DNA of 64,000 bases from Clostridiales bacterium. Lineage in GTDB: Bacteria > Bacillota > Clostridia > Lachnospirales > Lachnospiraceae. The stretch spans positions 1 through 64,000 of the forward strand of contig JAQXGQ010000044.1 of the NCBI GenBank assembly GCA_029006795.1, in the 5' to 3' direction. Shown one piece after another: positions 1-7,799 of this stretch (positions are counted from its first letter, which is position 1; the number at the start of each line of letters is the position of its first letter). A program made the position numbers and the translations under genes. A model generated the notes under the pieces. The model was not told where the DNA came from and did no database searches. It was given only the letters and a program-made list of their open reading frames with translations.

Positions 1-4
1 TTAC

Positions 5-709
5 ATGAAACCATTTGTATCATTTGAACATGTCGGAAAAGTTTATAAGACCGGAGAGGTGGAAATTCCAGCGTTAAAGGATGTTAATTTTGAGATTGAA
101 AAAGGAGAGTTCTGTGTGATTGTGGGTGCTTCCGGTGCCGGAAAGACCACCATTTTGAATATTTTAGGAGGGATGGACAATCTCACTACAGGGCAGGTCT
201 TTTTAGATAATCAGGAAATATCAGCATATGATAAAAAACAGTTGACCTCCTATCGCCGCTATGATATCGGTTTTGTATTCCAATTTTACAATTTGGTGCA
301 GAATCTGACTGCTGTGGAAAATGTAGAGTTAGCGGCTCAGATTTGCAAAGACCCCCTAGATGCAGTGACAGTGTTAGAGGAAGTGGGACTAAAAGAGCGT
401 CTTTCCAATTTTCCGGCACAGTTATCCGGCGGGGAACAGCAAAGGGTGGCAATCGCCAGGGCGTTAGCGAAAAATCCAAAGCTGCTCTTGTGTGATGAGC
501 CAACCGGAGCCTTAGATTACAATACCGGCAAGGCGGTGTTAAAACTTCTTCAGGATACCTGCCGCCAAAAGGGAAAGACTGTGGTGGTGATCACTCATAA
601 CCAGGCGATTACAGCTATGGCAGACAGAATAATTACCGTAAAAAACGGAACGGTTGTTAAAATGGAAAAAAATGAACACATTGTAGATATTGCAGATATT
701 GAGTGGTAA
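5..709 (+). CDS. ABC transporter ATP-binding protein (MacB/LolD type)
   Basis: This is the ATPase of an ABC exporter, 234 residues long, the usual size for the LolD/MacB/FtsE-like group that pairs with FtsX-type permeases. Walker [10 protein letters not shown] is at residues 41-49, the Q-loop Gln at about 93, the signature LSGGEQQR at 140-147, Walker B LLLCDE at 160-165 and the switch His in VITHN near 198. All catalytic motifs are intact. The next gene, 16 bp downstream, encodes the large FtsX-type permease, so the two almost certainly form one transporter. The substrate cannot be read from the sequence; relatives export peptides, lipoproteins or antibiotics. The ATG lies 4 bp from the window edge, so its ribosome binding site and promoter cannot be seen. 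Confidence 0.93.
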   Translation: MKPFVSFEHVGKVYKTGEVEIPALKDVNFEIEKGEFCVIVGASGAGKTTILNILGGMDNLTTGQVFLDNQEISAYDKKQLTSYRRYDIGFVFQFYNLVQNLTAVENVELAAQICKDPLDAVTVLEEVGLKERLSNFPAQLSGGEQQRVAIARALAKNPKLLLCDEPTGALDYNTGKAVLKLLQDTCRQKGKTVVVITHNQAITAMADRIITVKNGTVVKMEKNEHIVDIADIEW

Positions 710-725
710 GCATAAGAGGAACAAC

Positions 726-3700
726 ATGAAATCAACCATATGGAAATCAACATTTCGGGAAATTAAACAGAGTTTAGGCCGTTTCGTGGCAATTCTTGCC
801 ATTGTAGCATTAGGCGTAGGATTTTTTGCAGGATTGAAAATTACCCAGACAGCTATGATAAAGACTACCACCAATTATTTTTTGGAAACGGACTTTTACG
901 ATTACCGTCTGCTTTCCACCGTAGGCTTTTCGAAGGATGATGTGGAAGTTTTTGAGAAGCAGGAGGATGTAGAGGCAGCAGAGGGTTTTGTTTCTTTTGA
1001 TATTTTGTGCAGCGGCAGTAACGGAAACGAAAGGGTTCTCAAGGCTTGCAGCATACCGGAGCAGGTAAACCGTATTGTGGTAGTGGAAGGGCGGTTGCCG
1101 GAAAAGGACAATGAATGTGTCGTAGATGCAAATTTATATGGAGATTCCATCATTGGAAAAAAGATAAAATTATCAGAGGAAAATGAGGAAGGAGATTTAG
1201 AACATTTTACCTATCGGGAATACGAAGTGACGGGACTGGTGCAGTCACCTCTTTATATTCAGTTTGAGCGTGGAACAACCTCCATCGGAAACGGAAAGAT
1301 TTCAGGATTTGTGTATCTTTTGCCGGAGGGCTTTACGGTGGATTATTACACGGAGATATATGTAAAATTTATGGAAGATTTCCCTATGTATAGTGACGAC
1401 TATGAGGACTACATAGAGGTGAAAACAGATAGTTGGGAGAACCTGACGCAGGAGGTGGCAGAAGACCGTTATGATACAGTAATAGCCGATGCGAAAAAAG
1501 AATTAGCTGACGGGAAAGCAGAGCTGGCGGAGAAAAAAGGCGAAGCGCAAGAGAAATTAGCCGATGCCAAAGAAAAGTTAGAGGAAGCGGCAGCAGAAAT
1601 AACGGACGGGGAAAAACAGCTGAATGAAGCGAGGAAAAAATTAGAAAAGGCTCCGAAAGAGATTGAGGAAAAAGAGGCGGAGTTAGAACAGGCAGAAGCA
1701 ACGCTTGCAGAAAAGGAAACGCAGTTAGACCAGGCAGAAATTGCGCTTGGTATCGGGTACTCTATGGGTATGGGACAACTGTCAGAGGCGTTAAATAATA
1801 CCGGGGATATATTAGGGGGCGGCACGGCGTCCGCAGGCGGGGATTCTGCAGGAAGCAGTATGTTTTCCGGAGATTCTATGGAAGATGCCATGAGTCAGGT
1901 GGCCGATGCCAAGCAGCAGATTGCAGACGGAAGAACTCAAATAGAAGAGGCAAAAAAACAGTTAGCGGCAGGTAAGACGGCGATTGCCAATGCGAAGAAG
2001 CAGTTAGAAGAAGGAGAGAAGGAGCTAAAGGAAAAAGAAAAGGAATTTGAAGAGGGAAAAGCAGAGTACGAAGAGGGTAGGGAGGAATATGAGGAAGCCA
2101 ATGAGAAATTTGAGAAGGAAGTAGCAGAGGCAGAGAAGAAAATTGCAGACGGTGAAAAGGCATTAGCAGAGTTAGAGGAGCCGGAAAGCTATGTGTTAGG
2201 AAGAAACACCAATGTGGGATATGTCTGCTTTGAAAGTGATTCCGGCATTGTGGACGGGATTGCAAACGTCTTTCCGGTATTCTTTTTTCTTGTGGCGGCA
2301 TTAGTCTGTATGACTACCATGAACCGGATGGTGGAGGAACAGCGGACACAGATTGGCGTCTTAAAGGCGTTAGGCTACAGCCAGTGGAGCATAATGGGAA
2401 AATATATTTTCTATTCCGGAACAGCTGCGATATTAGGCTGTGTTTTGGGATTTTTTGGAGGAACCATTGTATTCCCAAAGGTAATCTGGTATGCCTATGG
2501 AATGATGTACCGGGTGGACGATTTGGTCTATGTATTTGACTGGCGTTTAGCCGCAATTTCTCTGGTGGGATCCCTGCTTTGTTCTGTGGGAACCACGTAT
2601 GTTTCCTGTCGGTATGAACTTGCGGAAATGGCTGCAGAACTGATGCGCCCGAAGGCACCGAAGGTGGGAAAACGTGTCTTTTTAGAATATCTGCCGTTTA
2701 TATGGAAAAGACTGAAATTTTTACAGAAGGTCTCCCTTAGAAATATTTTCCGATATAAAAAGCGATTTTTTATGATGATTGTAGGCATCAGCGGCTGTAG
2801 CGCCTTGTTAGTGACAGGCTTTGGTGTCCGTGATTCTGTGACAAATGTGGCGACTCAGCAGTATACAAAGATTCACACCTATGATATCAGCATGACCTGC
2901 CAGAAACCGGTAAATGGGGGAATGGAGCAGGAATTAGAAAAAATGATGCCGGAAGAAATTACCGGATATGGCTTCGCTATGGAAAAAACAGTAGATTTAG
3001 AGGCAGACGGAAAGATAAAATCCGTTTATCTTGTGGCGGCGGAATCCGGGGAAGCTATGGAGCCGTTTTTAGATTTACATACCACGAAAAAAGAGACCAT
3101 TCTTTATCCTGATAAGGGGGAGGCGGTTATTTCCCATAAAATTGCAGAAGAATATGATGTGGAAGTGGGAGATACGATACTTCTGCGGGAGGAAGACAGA
3201 AAAGAAATAAAGGTAAAGGTGTCGGGCATCTTCGAGAACTTTGTGTACAACTATGTTTATGTGACAGCGGAAACCTATGAGGAGCAGACAGGAACGGCAC
3301 CGGAATATAAGACGGTCTATCTTAATGTGGCAGAGGGACAGGACGGACATCTGTTAGGTACATCTCTTATGAATATGAAGAATGTGGCAGCAGTCAATGT
3401 CAATCAGGACTTTTTAGAGCGTTTTTCAAGCATGATGGAAAGCATGAACCTGATTGTTCTTGTGATTATCCTCTGTGCGGCAGGGCTAGCATTTATTGTA
3501 TTGTATAACCTGACGAATATTAACATTACGGAACGGGTGCGTGAAATTGCCACCATCAAGGTACTGGGATTTTATGAAAATGAGACATCATCCTATGTGT
3601 TCCGGGAGAATTTGATGTTGACATTTCTTGGAGCATTAGTAGGTCTGGTATTGGGAAAATTTCTCCATATTTTTGTCATGGGGCAGATAAAAATAGATAT

Positions 3701-3845
3701 GGTTGCCTTTGATGTGCAAGTGTTGCCGGAAAGCTATCTGTACAGTGTATGTTTAACGATGGTATTCGCATTTCTGGTAAACAGGATGATGAAGAAAAAA
3801 ATTGAGCATATCAGTATGACAGAGTCTTTAAAGAGTGTGGATTAG
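726..3845 (+). CDS. FtsX-type ABC transporter permease with long periplasm-side coiled coil
   Basis: This is the membrane partner of the preceding ATPase, 1039 residues. One transmembrane helix sits at about 20-38. A very charged Lys/Glu/Ala coiled-coil region follows at about 250-490, broken by a Gly/Ser-rich stretch at about 357-383. A first FtsX domain with several helices lies at about 510-640, another anchor at about 680, a second extracytoplasmic domain after it, and a second FtsX domain at about 900-1020. Two FtsX modules in one chain are typical of the larger Gram-positive exporters. The ATG at 726 follows AGAGGAAC at a good distance; an upstream in-frame ATG at 690 overlaps the ATPase gene and has no such site. 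Substrate unknown. The coiled coil presumably reaches out to a partner or into the wall (inference). Confidence 0.9.
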   Translation: MKSTIWKSTFREIKQSLGRFVAILAIVALGVGFFAGLKITQTAMIKTTTNYFLETDFYDYRLLSTVGFSKDDVEVFEKQEDVEAAEGFVSFDILCSGSNGNERVLKACSIPEQVNRIVVVEGRLPEKDNECVVDANLYGDSIIGKKIKLSEENEEGDLEHFTYREYEVTGLVQSPLYIQFERGTTSIGNGKISGFVYLLPEGFTVDYYTEIYVKFMEDFPMYSDDYEDYIEVKTDSWENLTQEVAEDRYDTVIADAKKELADGKAELAEKKGEAQEKLADAKEKLEEAAAEITDGEKQLNEARKKLEKAPKEIEEKEAELEQAEATLAEKETQLDQAEIALGIGYSMGMGQLSEALNNTGDILGGGTASAGGDSAGSSMFSGDSMEDAMSQVADAKQQIADGRTQIEEAKKQLAAGKTAIANAKKQLEEGEKELKEKEKEFEEGKAEYEEGREEYEEANEKFEKEVAEAEKKIADGEKALAELEEPESYVLGRNTNVGYVCFESDSGIVDGIANVFPVFFFLVAALVCMTTMNRMVEEQRTQIGVLKALGYSQWSIMGKYIFYSGTAAILGCVLGFFGGTIVFPKVIWYAYGMMYRVDDLVYVFDWRLAAISLVGSLLCSVGTTYVSCRYELAEMAAELMRPKAPKVGKRVFLEYLPFIWKRLKFLQKVSLRNIFRYKKRFFMMIVGISGCSALLVTGFGVRDSVTNVATQQYTKIHTYDISMTCQKPVNGGMEQELEKMMPEEITGYGFAMEKTVDLEADGKIKSVYLVAAESGEAMEPFLDLHTTKKETILYPDKGEAVISHKIAEEYDVEVGDTILLREEDRKEIKVKVSGIFENFVYNYVYVTAETYEEQTGTAPEYKTVYLNVAEGQDGHLLGTSLMNMKNVAAVNVNQDFLERFSSMMESMNLIVLVIILCAAGLAFIVLYNLTNINITERVREIATIKVLGFYENETSSYVFRENLMLTFLGALVGLVLGKFLHIFVMGQIKIDMVAFDVQVLPESYLYSVCLTMVFAFLVNRMMKKKIEHISMTESLKSVD

Positions 3846-3853
3846 AAAGGAAA

Positions 3854-3882
3854 TTGCGCAGAAATAGAAAAAATGCTATAGT
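3854..3882 (+). promoter_or_regulatory. Probable sigma-A promoter for the cytidylate-kinase-like gene
   Basis: TTGCGC at 3854-3859 and TATAGT at 3877-3882 are 17 bp apart, and the -10 is preceded by TGC, an extended -10. It lies in the gap after the permease gene and 33 bp before the next start codon. Confidence 0.5.
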
Positions 3883-3914
3883 GATAGCAGCAGAGAAACA
3901 GGAGGGAATGGCCT

Positions 3915-4517
3915 ATGGCAAAAATTATTACGATTGGCAGGGAATTTGGCAGTGGCGGACGTGAGATAGGAAAGCGTTTATCAGATAAGCTGGGCATTGC
4001 CTATTATGATAATGAAATCATTACAGAGATTGCAAAGAGAACAAAACTGGCAGAGGGCTATGTGGAGCATGTAATGGAAAACAGCCCTTCGAATCTGATA
4101 CCGATTACGATTGGCAGAACTTTTTATATGGGTGTTGATCCGGTGATGGAGCAGAACAATGCTATTTACAGAGAACAGAGTCTTTTAGTGAAGGAGTTAG
4201 CAGACAAATCGGATTGTGTGATTGTAGGACGAAGCGCAGATTATATTCTTCGGGAAAAACATCCCCTCCGTCTGTTTATCTATGCAGACCTTGAGAGCCG
4301 TATGGCACGCTGCAGAAAACGTGCACCGGAGCAGGAGCATTTTACCGATAAAGAATTGAAACGCCATATTTTAGATGTGGATAAGAAAAGAGGAAAATAT
4401 TATCAGTTTTTTACCGGACAGAACTGGGGTGAGCGGCTGAACTACGATTTGTGCATCAATACCTCTAATGCAGATATTGAAGAAGTGGTGGATGCCATTG
4501 CAAAGTTAGCGAAATAA
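3915..4517 (+). CDS. Cytidylate kinase-like family protein
   Basis: This 200-residue protein resembles the cytidylate-kinase-like family common in Clostridia. The N-terminal ITIGREFGSGGREIGK is a variant P-loop that matches this family rather than classical Cmk. A central stretch IVGRSADYIL, an Arg-rich lid-like region (RMARCRKR) and a C-terminal LCINTSNAD fit a nucleoside-monophosphate-kinase fold. Its true substrate is not established for the family, so cytidylate kinase activity should not be assumed. The start is supported by GGAGGG at 3901-3906 before ATG 3915. A short unknown gene follows after 35 bp and probably shares its transcript. Confidence 0.8.
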   Translation: MAKIITIGREFGSGGREIGKRLSDKLGIAYYDNEIITEIAKRTKLAEGYVEHVMENSPSNLIPITIGRTFYMGVDPVMEQNNAIYREQSLLVKELADKSDCVIVGRSADYILREKHPLRLFIYADLESRMARCRKRAPEQEHFTDKELKRHILDVDKKRGKYYQFFTGQNWGERLNYDLCINTSNADIEEVVDAIAKLAK

Positions 4518-4552
4518 GATACAAAAAATCAGGATAAAAGGAGAGAAGACCA

Positions 4553-4783
4553 ATGATGAACCCATCCGCAATTATGAAAATGATGAATGCTAAAAATAAG
4601 TTTACAGAGAATCATCCGAAGTTCGTGGCATTTTTAAATGCTGTATTTTCCAATGGTATTACCGAGGGAACGGTTATTGAGATAACAGTCACCAAACCCG
4701 GACAGGAACCGATTACCACTAATATGAAGGTGAAGCAGTCCGATTTAGATTTGATGCAGGAATTACAGGAGTTAGCAAAATAG
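4553..4783 (+). CDS. Small conserved-looking protein of unknown function
   Basis: This 76-residue protein was not assigned to a named family. It is soluble, with no signal peptide or membrane helix; the middle alternates hydrophobic and polar residues as in beta strands, and the C-terminus is a short acidic helix. The ribosome binding site AAAGGAGAG lies before ATG 4553; the next codon is also ATG, so the exact start is ambiguous by one residue. It sits between the cytidylate-kinase-like gene and the GH31 gene with 35- and 33-bp gaps, which suggests one operon. That gives no firm clue to function. Confidence 0.75.
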   Translation: MMNPSAIMKMMNAKNKFTENHPKFVAFLNAVFSNGITEGTVIEITVTKPGQEPITTNMKVKQSDLDLMQELQELAK

Positions 4784-4816
4784 CGTTTGTAAAATAAAAG
4801 AAGAAAGGTAAAAATT

Positions 4817-7066
4817 ATGCTTGGAAAGAAAATTTCATATCAGGTAAATGGAAATGAAATTCAAATACAATTTGAAAAAGGGGAGGCATCCCTGCGTGTT
4901 TTGACGGCTGAGATTATGAATGTCTTTTTGCCGAAGGAAACGAAGGACCACCGTTCAAAGGCAATTGAAGGGGAAAAAGCACAGTCAGTGTCTTTTACCG
5001 TAAAAGAAGAGGGGGAGGCACTCTGTATTACTACGGAAAAACTTATCGCAAAAGTGTATGATGATTTCTTTGTGGATTTTTACAAGCCGGATGGGACTTT
5101 GCTTTGTGCCGACGATAGAACGGGACGTGTGTTTACCGAGCAGATTAGTGAGCGCTTTATTGAGTTTTTAAAGGCAGAAGGACATGAGGTGCCGGATGCA
5201 AGCGATTTTCACTATCCTGTGGAAGTGGTAAAGAAAATGGACGGTGACGAGAAATTTTACGGCCTTGGAGATAAAACGGGATTTTTAAATAAACGGGACT
5301 ATGAATATGAGAACTGGAATTCCGATATTCCACAGGCACATACGGAAGGCTACCGGGCATTGTACAAATCCATTCCATTTTTAATTACCTTGAAAAAAAC
5401 AGGGGTTTACGGTCTGTTTTTTGACAATACTTATAGGTCTTACATTAATTTGGGAAAGGAAAATGAAGGCTATTTTTATTATGGAGCAGATGCCGGAAAC
5501 TTAGACTATTATATGATAGCCGGAGAAAAGATGACGGATGTTGTCTCCGGGTACACCTATCTGACAGGAAGAACACCGTTGCCTCAGCTTTGGACATTAG
5601 GATATCACCAGTCGAGATGGGGATATGAATCGGCTGAACAAATTCGGGGTATTGCAGAAAAATACAGGGAACTTCAAATCCCTTGTGATACCATTCATTT
5701 TGATATTGATTATATGGATGGCTACCGGGTATTTACATGGAATGAAAAAGACTTTGGCAAGCCGGGAGAAATTATTGCGGAGATTGCAGAAAAAGGATTT
5801 AAAACGGTCTGCATTATTGATCCGGGTGTAAAATTAGACGAGGGCTATGAGAAATACGATGAGGGTATTGCCAATGACTATTTTGCAAAGACACCGGAAG
5901 GTGAGGTTTATGTCAATGCGGTGTGGCCGGGAGATGCTGTTTACCCGGATTTTGGAAAACCTGCTGTGAGAAACTGGTGGGGAGAAAATCAGAAATACCT
6001 GACGGATTTAGGAGTGCGAGGCACCTGGAATGATATGAATGAACCGGCAAGTTTCCGGGGAGAACTGCCGAAAGATGTCATGTTTACGGACGAGGACAGA
6101 CCTCTGCCACATGCGGGAATGCACAATATTTACGGACATCTGATGTCAAAGGCGACTTACGAAGGGTTAAAGAAAGCCGACGGAAAACGTCCTTTTGTTA
6201 TCACCAGAGCCTGCTATGCGGGAACGCAGAAGTATTCTACGGTATGGACAGGGGATAATCAGAGCCTCTGGTCACATTTACAGATGGCAGTGCCGCAGCT
6301 TTGTAATCTCGGTATGAGTGGATTTGCCTTTGCCGGAACGGATGTGGGAGGTTTTGGAGCTGACTGTACGCCGGAATTATTATGCCGCTGGGTGCAGGTG
6401 GGAGCATTTTCTCCACTGTTTCGAAATCATTCTTCAAAGGGAAGCACCTATCAGGAACCGTGGCAGTTTGATGAAAAGACGATTGCCATTAACCGGAAAT
6501 TTATCAGTTTAAGATATCAGCTTCTTCCTTATTTTTATGATTTGTTCTATCAGTGTGAAAAGACAGGTCTTCCGGTGATAAGACCTCTGGTACTTCATTA
6601 TGAAAACGACCCGGAGACATGGAACTTAAACGGAGAATTTTTAGTGGGAGAAAATCTTTTGGTAGCGCCGGTAGTAGAGCAGGGAATGACGAAAAAATTA
6701 GTGTATCTGCCGGAGGGCACCTGGTATGATTTTGAGACGAAAAAACCATATGCAGGAAAGCAGTATTATATGGTGGAAGCACCGATTGACACCTGCCCAA
6801 TGTTTGTCAAGGAAGGAAGCATTATTCCGACCTACGAGCCAATGCAGTATGTTGGAGAAAAGCCGCTAGATGTGTTGAAATTAATGGTATTTCCAGGAAC
6901 AGGACGCTATGAACATTATCAGGATAACGGTACGGATTTTGCTTATCAGAATGGGGAGTACAATCTGTATGAGTTTATCCATGAAGAAGGCTGTGATGCG
7001 GAAGAAATTGAGATAAAGATGCTTCACGAAGGTTATACCCGTTACAAAAAAATTCAGGTGTTGTAG
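4817..7066 (+). CDS. Alpha-glucosidase, glycoside hydrolase family 31
   Basis: This 749-residue enzyme carries the two catalytic signatures of retaining GH31 alpha-glycosidases. The nucleophile is Asp406 in WNDMNEP, and the acid/base is Asp480 in TGDNQSLW. The N-terminal part (to about 210) is the usual beta-sandwich, followed by the barrel with WTLGYHQSRWGY and HFDIDYMDGYRVF, and C-terminal beta domains. There is no signal peptide, so it works in the cytoplasm, releasing glucose from imported alpha-glucosides or from glycogen-derived oligosaccharides. Exact linkage preference cannot be told from sequence. The start follows AAGAAAGG. The last of three closely spaced genes; a divergent function such as alpha-xylosidase is less likely but possible. 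Confidence 0.92.
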   Translation: MLGKKISYQVNGNEIQIQFEKGEASLRVLTAEIMNVFLPKETKDHRSKAIEGEKAQSVSFTVKEEGEALCITTEKLIAKVYDDFFVDFYKPDGTLLCADDRTGRVFTEQISERFIEFLKAEGHEVPDASDFHYPVEVVKKMDGDEKFYGLGDKTGFLNKRDYEYENWNSDIPQAHTEGYRALYKSIPFLITLKKTGVYGLFFDNTYRSYINLGKENEGYFYYGADAGNLDYYMIAGEKMTDVVSGYTYLTGRTPLPQLWTLGYHQSRWGYESAEQIRGIAEKYRELQIPCDTIHFDIDYMDGYRVFTWNEKDFGKPGEIIAEIAEKGFKTVCIIDPGVKLDEGYEKYDEGIANDYFAKTPEGEVYVNAVWPGDAVYPDFGKPAVRNWWGENQKYLTDLGVRGTWNDMNEPASFRGELPKDVMFTDEDRPLPHAGMHNIYGHLMSKATYEGLKKADGKRPFVITRACYAGTQKYSTVWTGDNQSLWSHLQMAVPQLCNLGMSGFAFAGTDVGGFGADCTPELLCRWVQVGAFSPLFRNHSSKGSTYQEPWQFDEKTIAINRKFISLRYQLLPYFYDLFYQCEKTGLPVIRPLVLHYENDPETWNLNGEFLVGENLLVAPVVEQGMTKKLVYLPEGTWYDFETKKPYAGKQYYMVEAPIDTCPMFVKEGSIIPTYEPMQYVGEKPLDVLKLMVFPGTGRYEHYQDNGTDFAYQNGEYNLYEFIHEEGCDAEEIEIKMLHEGYTRYKKIQVL

Positions 7067-7148
7067 TGCCTTAGAACTTTTACACGTACCGGAACAACAG
7101 GGAAAAATTGTCATATGATATAGGGAAGTTACCTATAAGGAGTATAGT

Positions 7149-7664
7149 GTGGACTATAATCAGGAACAATTTTTCCGGATGCAGCAGGAAGTGCCGAAAA
7201 TGCCTTTTTATATGAGCTATCCCATGCAGAATTTATATCTGACGGAAATGGAATATGAAAAAGATTTAGAGCGCATGAAAGAACTGTACCCGAAAGAAGT
7301 GAAACAAATCTTGGAAGTCGTGGAAGATGAGTGTGATAAGATGGAATATGAGGGAAGCCTTATGTTTGACGAATATCCGGATCGTCTCATGCTTGAACAG
7401 GTGGTAGACAAAATTTACCGGAAGGTGATCGGAGAAGACCCTGATATGGAGGCAGAACAGTACTGGGGTGGAAATGTTCCACCGTCATCGGGCAGAGACA
7501 GAGATCGCGACAGAGACAGGAATCGTGACAGGGACAGAGACCGCGACCGTGATAGAGACCGTGACAGGGACAGAAGAGGAATGCGCCCCTTAATTGGTGT
7601 TCTTTTAAATAATGAAATGTATCGCAGAAGATGCAGACACAGAAGATGCAGACGCTGGTGGTAA
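7149..7664 (+). CDS. Unknown protein with a long Arg-Asp repeat and Arg/Cys-rich tail
   Basis: This 171-residue protein begins at GTG 7149 behind AAGGAG. Residues 1-110 are acidic and rich in Met, Tyr and Glu with predicted helices. Residues 116-143 (7494-7577) are an almost pure Arg-Asp dipeptide tract with one Arg-Asn. The tail is strongly basic (RRRCRHRRCRRWW). The tract uses mixed codons for both amino acids, so it looks selected at protein level rather than produced by recent slippage. Low-complexity charged proteins with Cys/Trp tails occur among clostridial spore-coat candidates, but I cannot place this one in a family; a coat role is a guess. A terminator follows at 7730. Confidence 0.7.
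   Translation: MDYNQEQFFRMQQEVPKMPFYMSYPMQNLYLTEMEYEKDLERMKELYPKEVKQILEVVEDECDKMEYEGSLMFDEYPDRLMLEQVVDKIYRKVIGEDPDMEAEQYWGGNVPPSSGRDRDRDRDRNRDRDRDRDRDRDRDRDRRGMRPLIGVLLNNEMYRRRCRHRRCRRWW
7494..7577 (+). repeat. Arg-Asp dipeptide-coding tandem tract
   Basis: Fourteen consecutive 6-bp units encode twelve Arg-Asp, one Arg-Asn and one Arg-Arg. Arg codons AGA, AGG, CGC and CGT are mixed, and the reading frame stays open through the tract. Confidence 0.9.
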
Positions 7665-7729
7665 TTTTATTAAGAAAAAAGAAAGATTCATATTTAATTA
7701 TTGCGGATTTACGAAAAAATGAATACAAT

Positions 7730-7763
7730 ATAGCTATCGCATTTTTGCGGTAGCTATTTTGTT
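7730..7763 (+). terminator. Rho-independent terminator
   Basis: ATAGCTATCGC (7730-7740) pairs with GCGGTAGCTAT (7747-7757) around a 6-nt loop, with one T-G pair, and runs into a T-rich tail. It ends the upstream gene cluster. Confidence 0.85.
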
Positions 7764-7799
7764 TATAGGAAAGATTGTGTTCTTACAGGAGGGACAGCC

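Noticed and set aside
1469-1891. Long antisense frame rich in Ser/Ala opposite the permease coiled coil
   Set aside because: It mirrors the repetitive Lys/Glu/Ala codons of the real gene, has no ribosome binding site and resembles no family.
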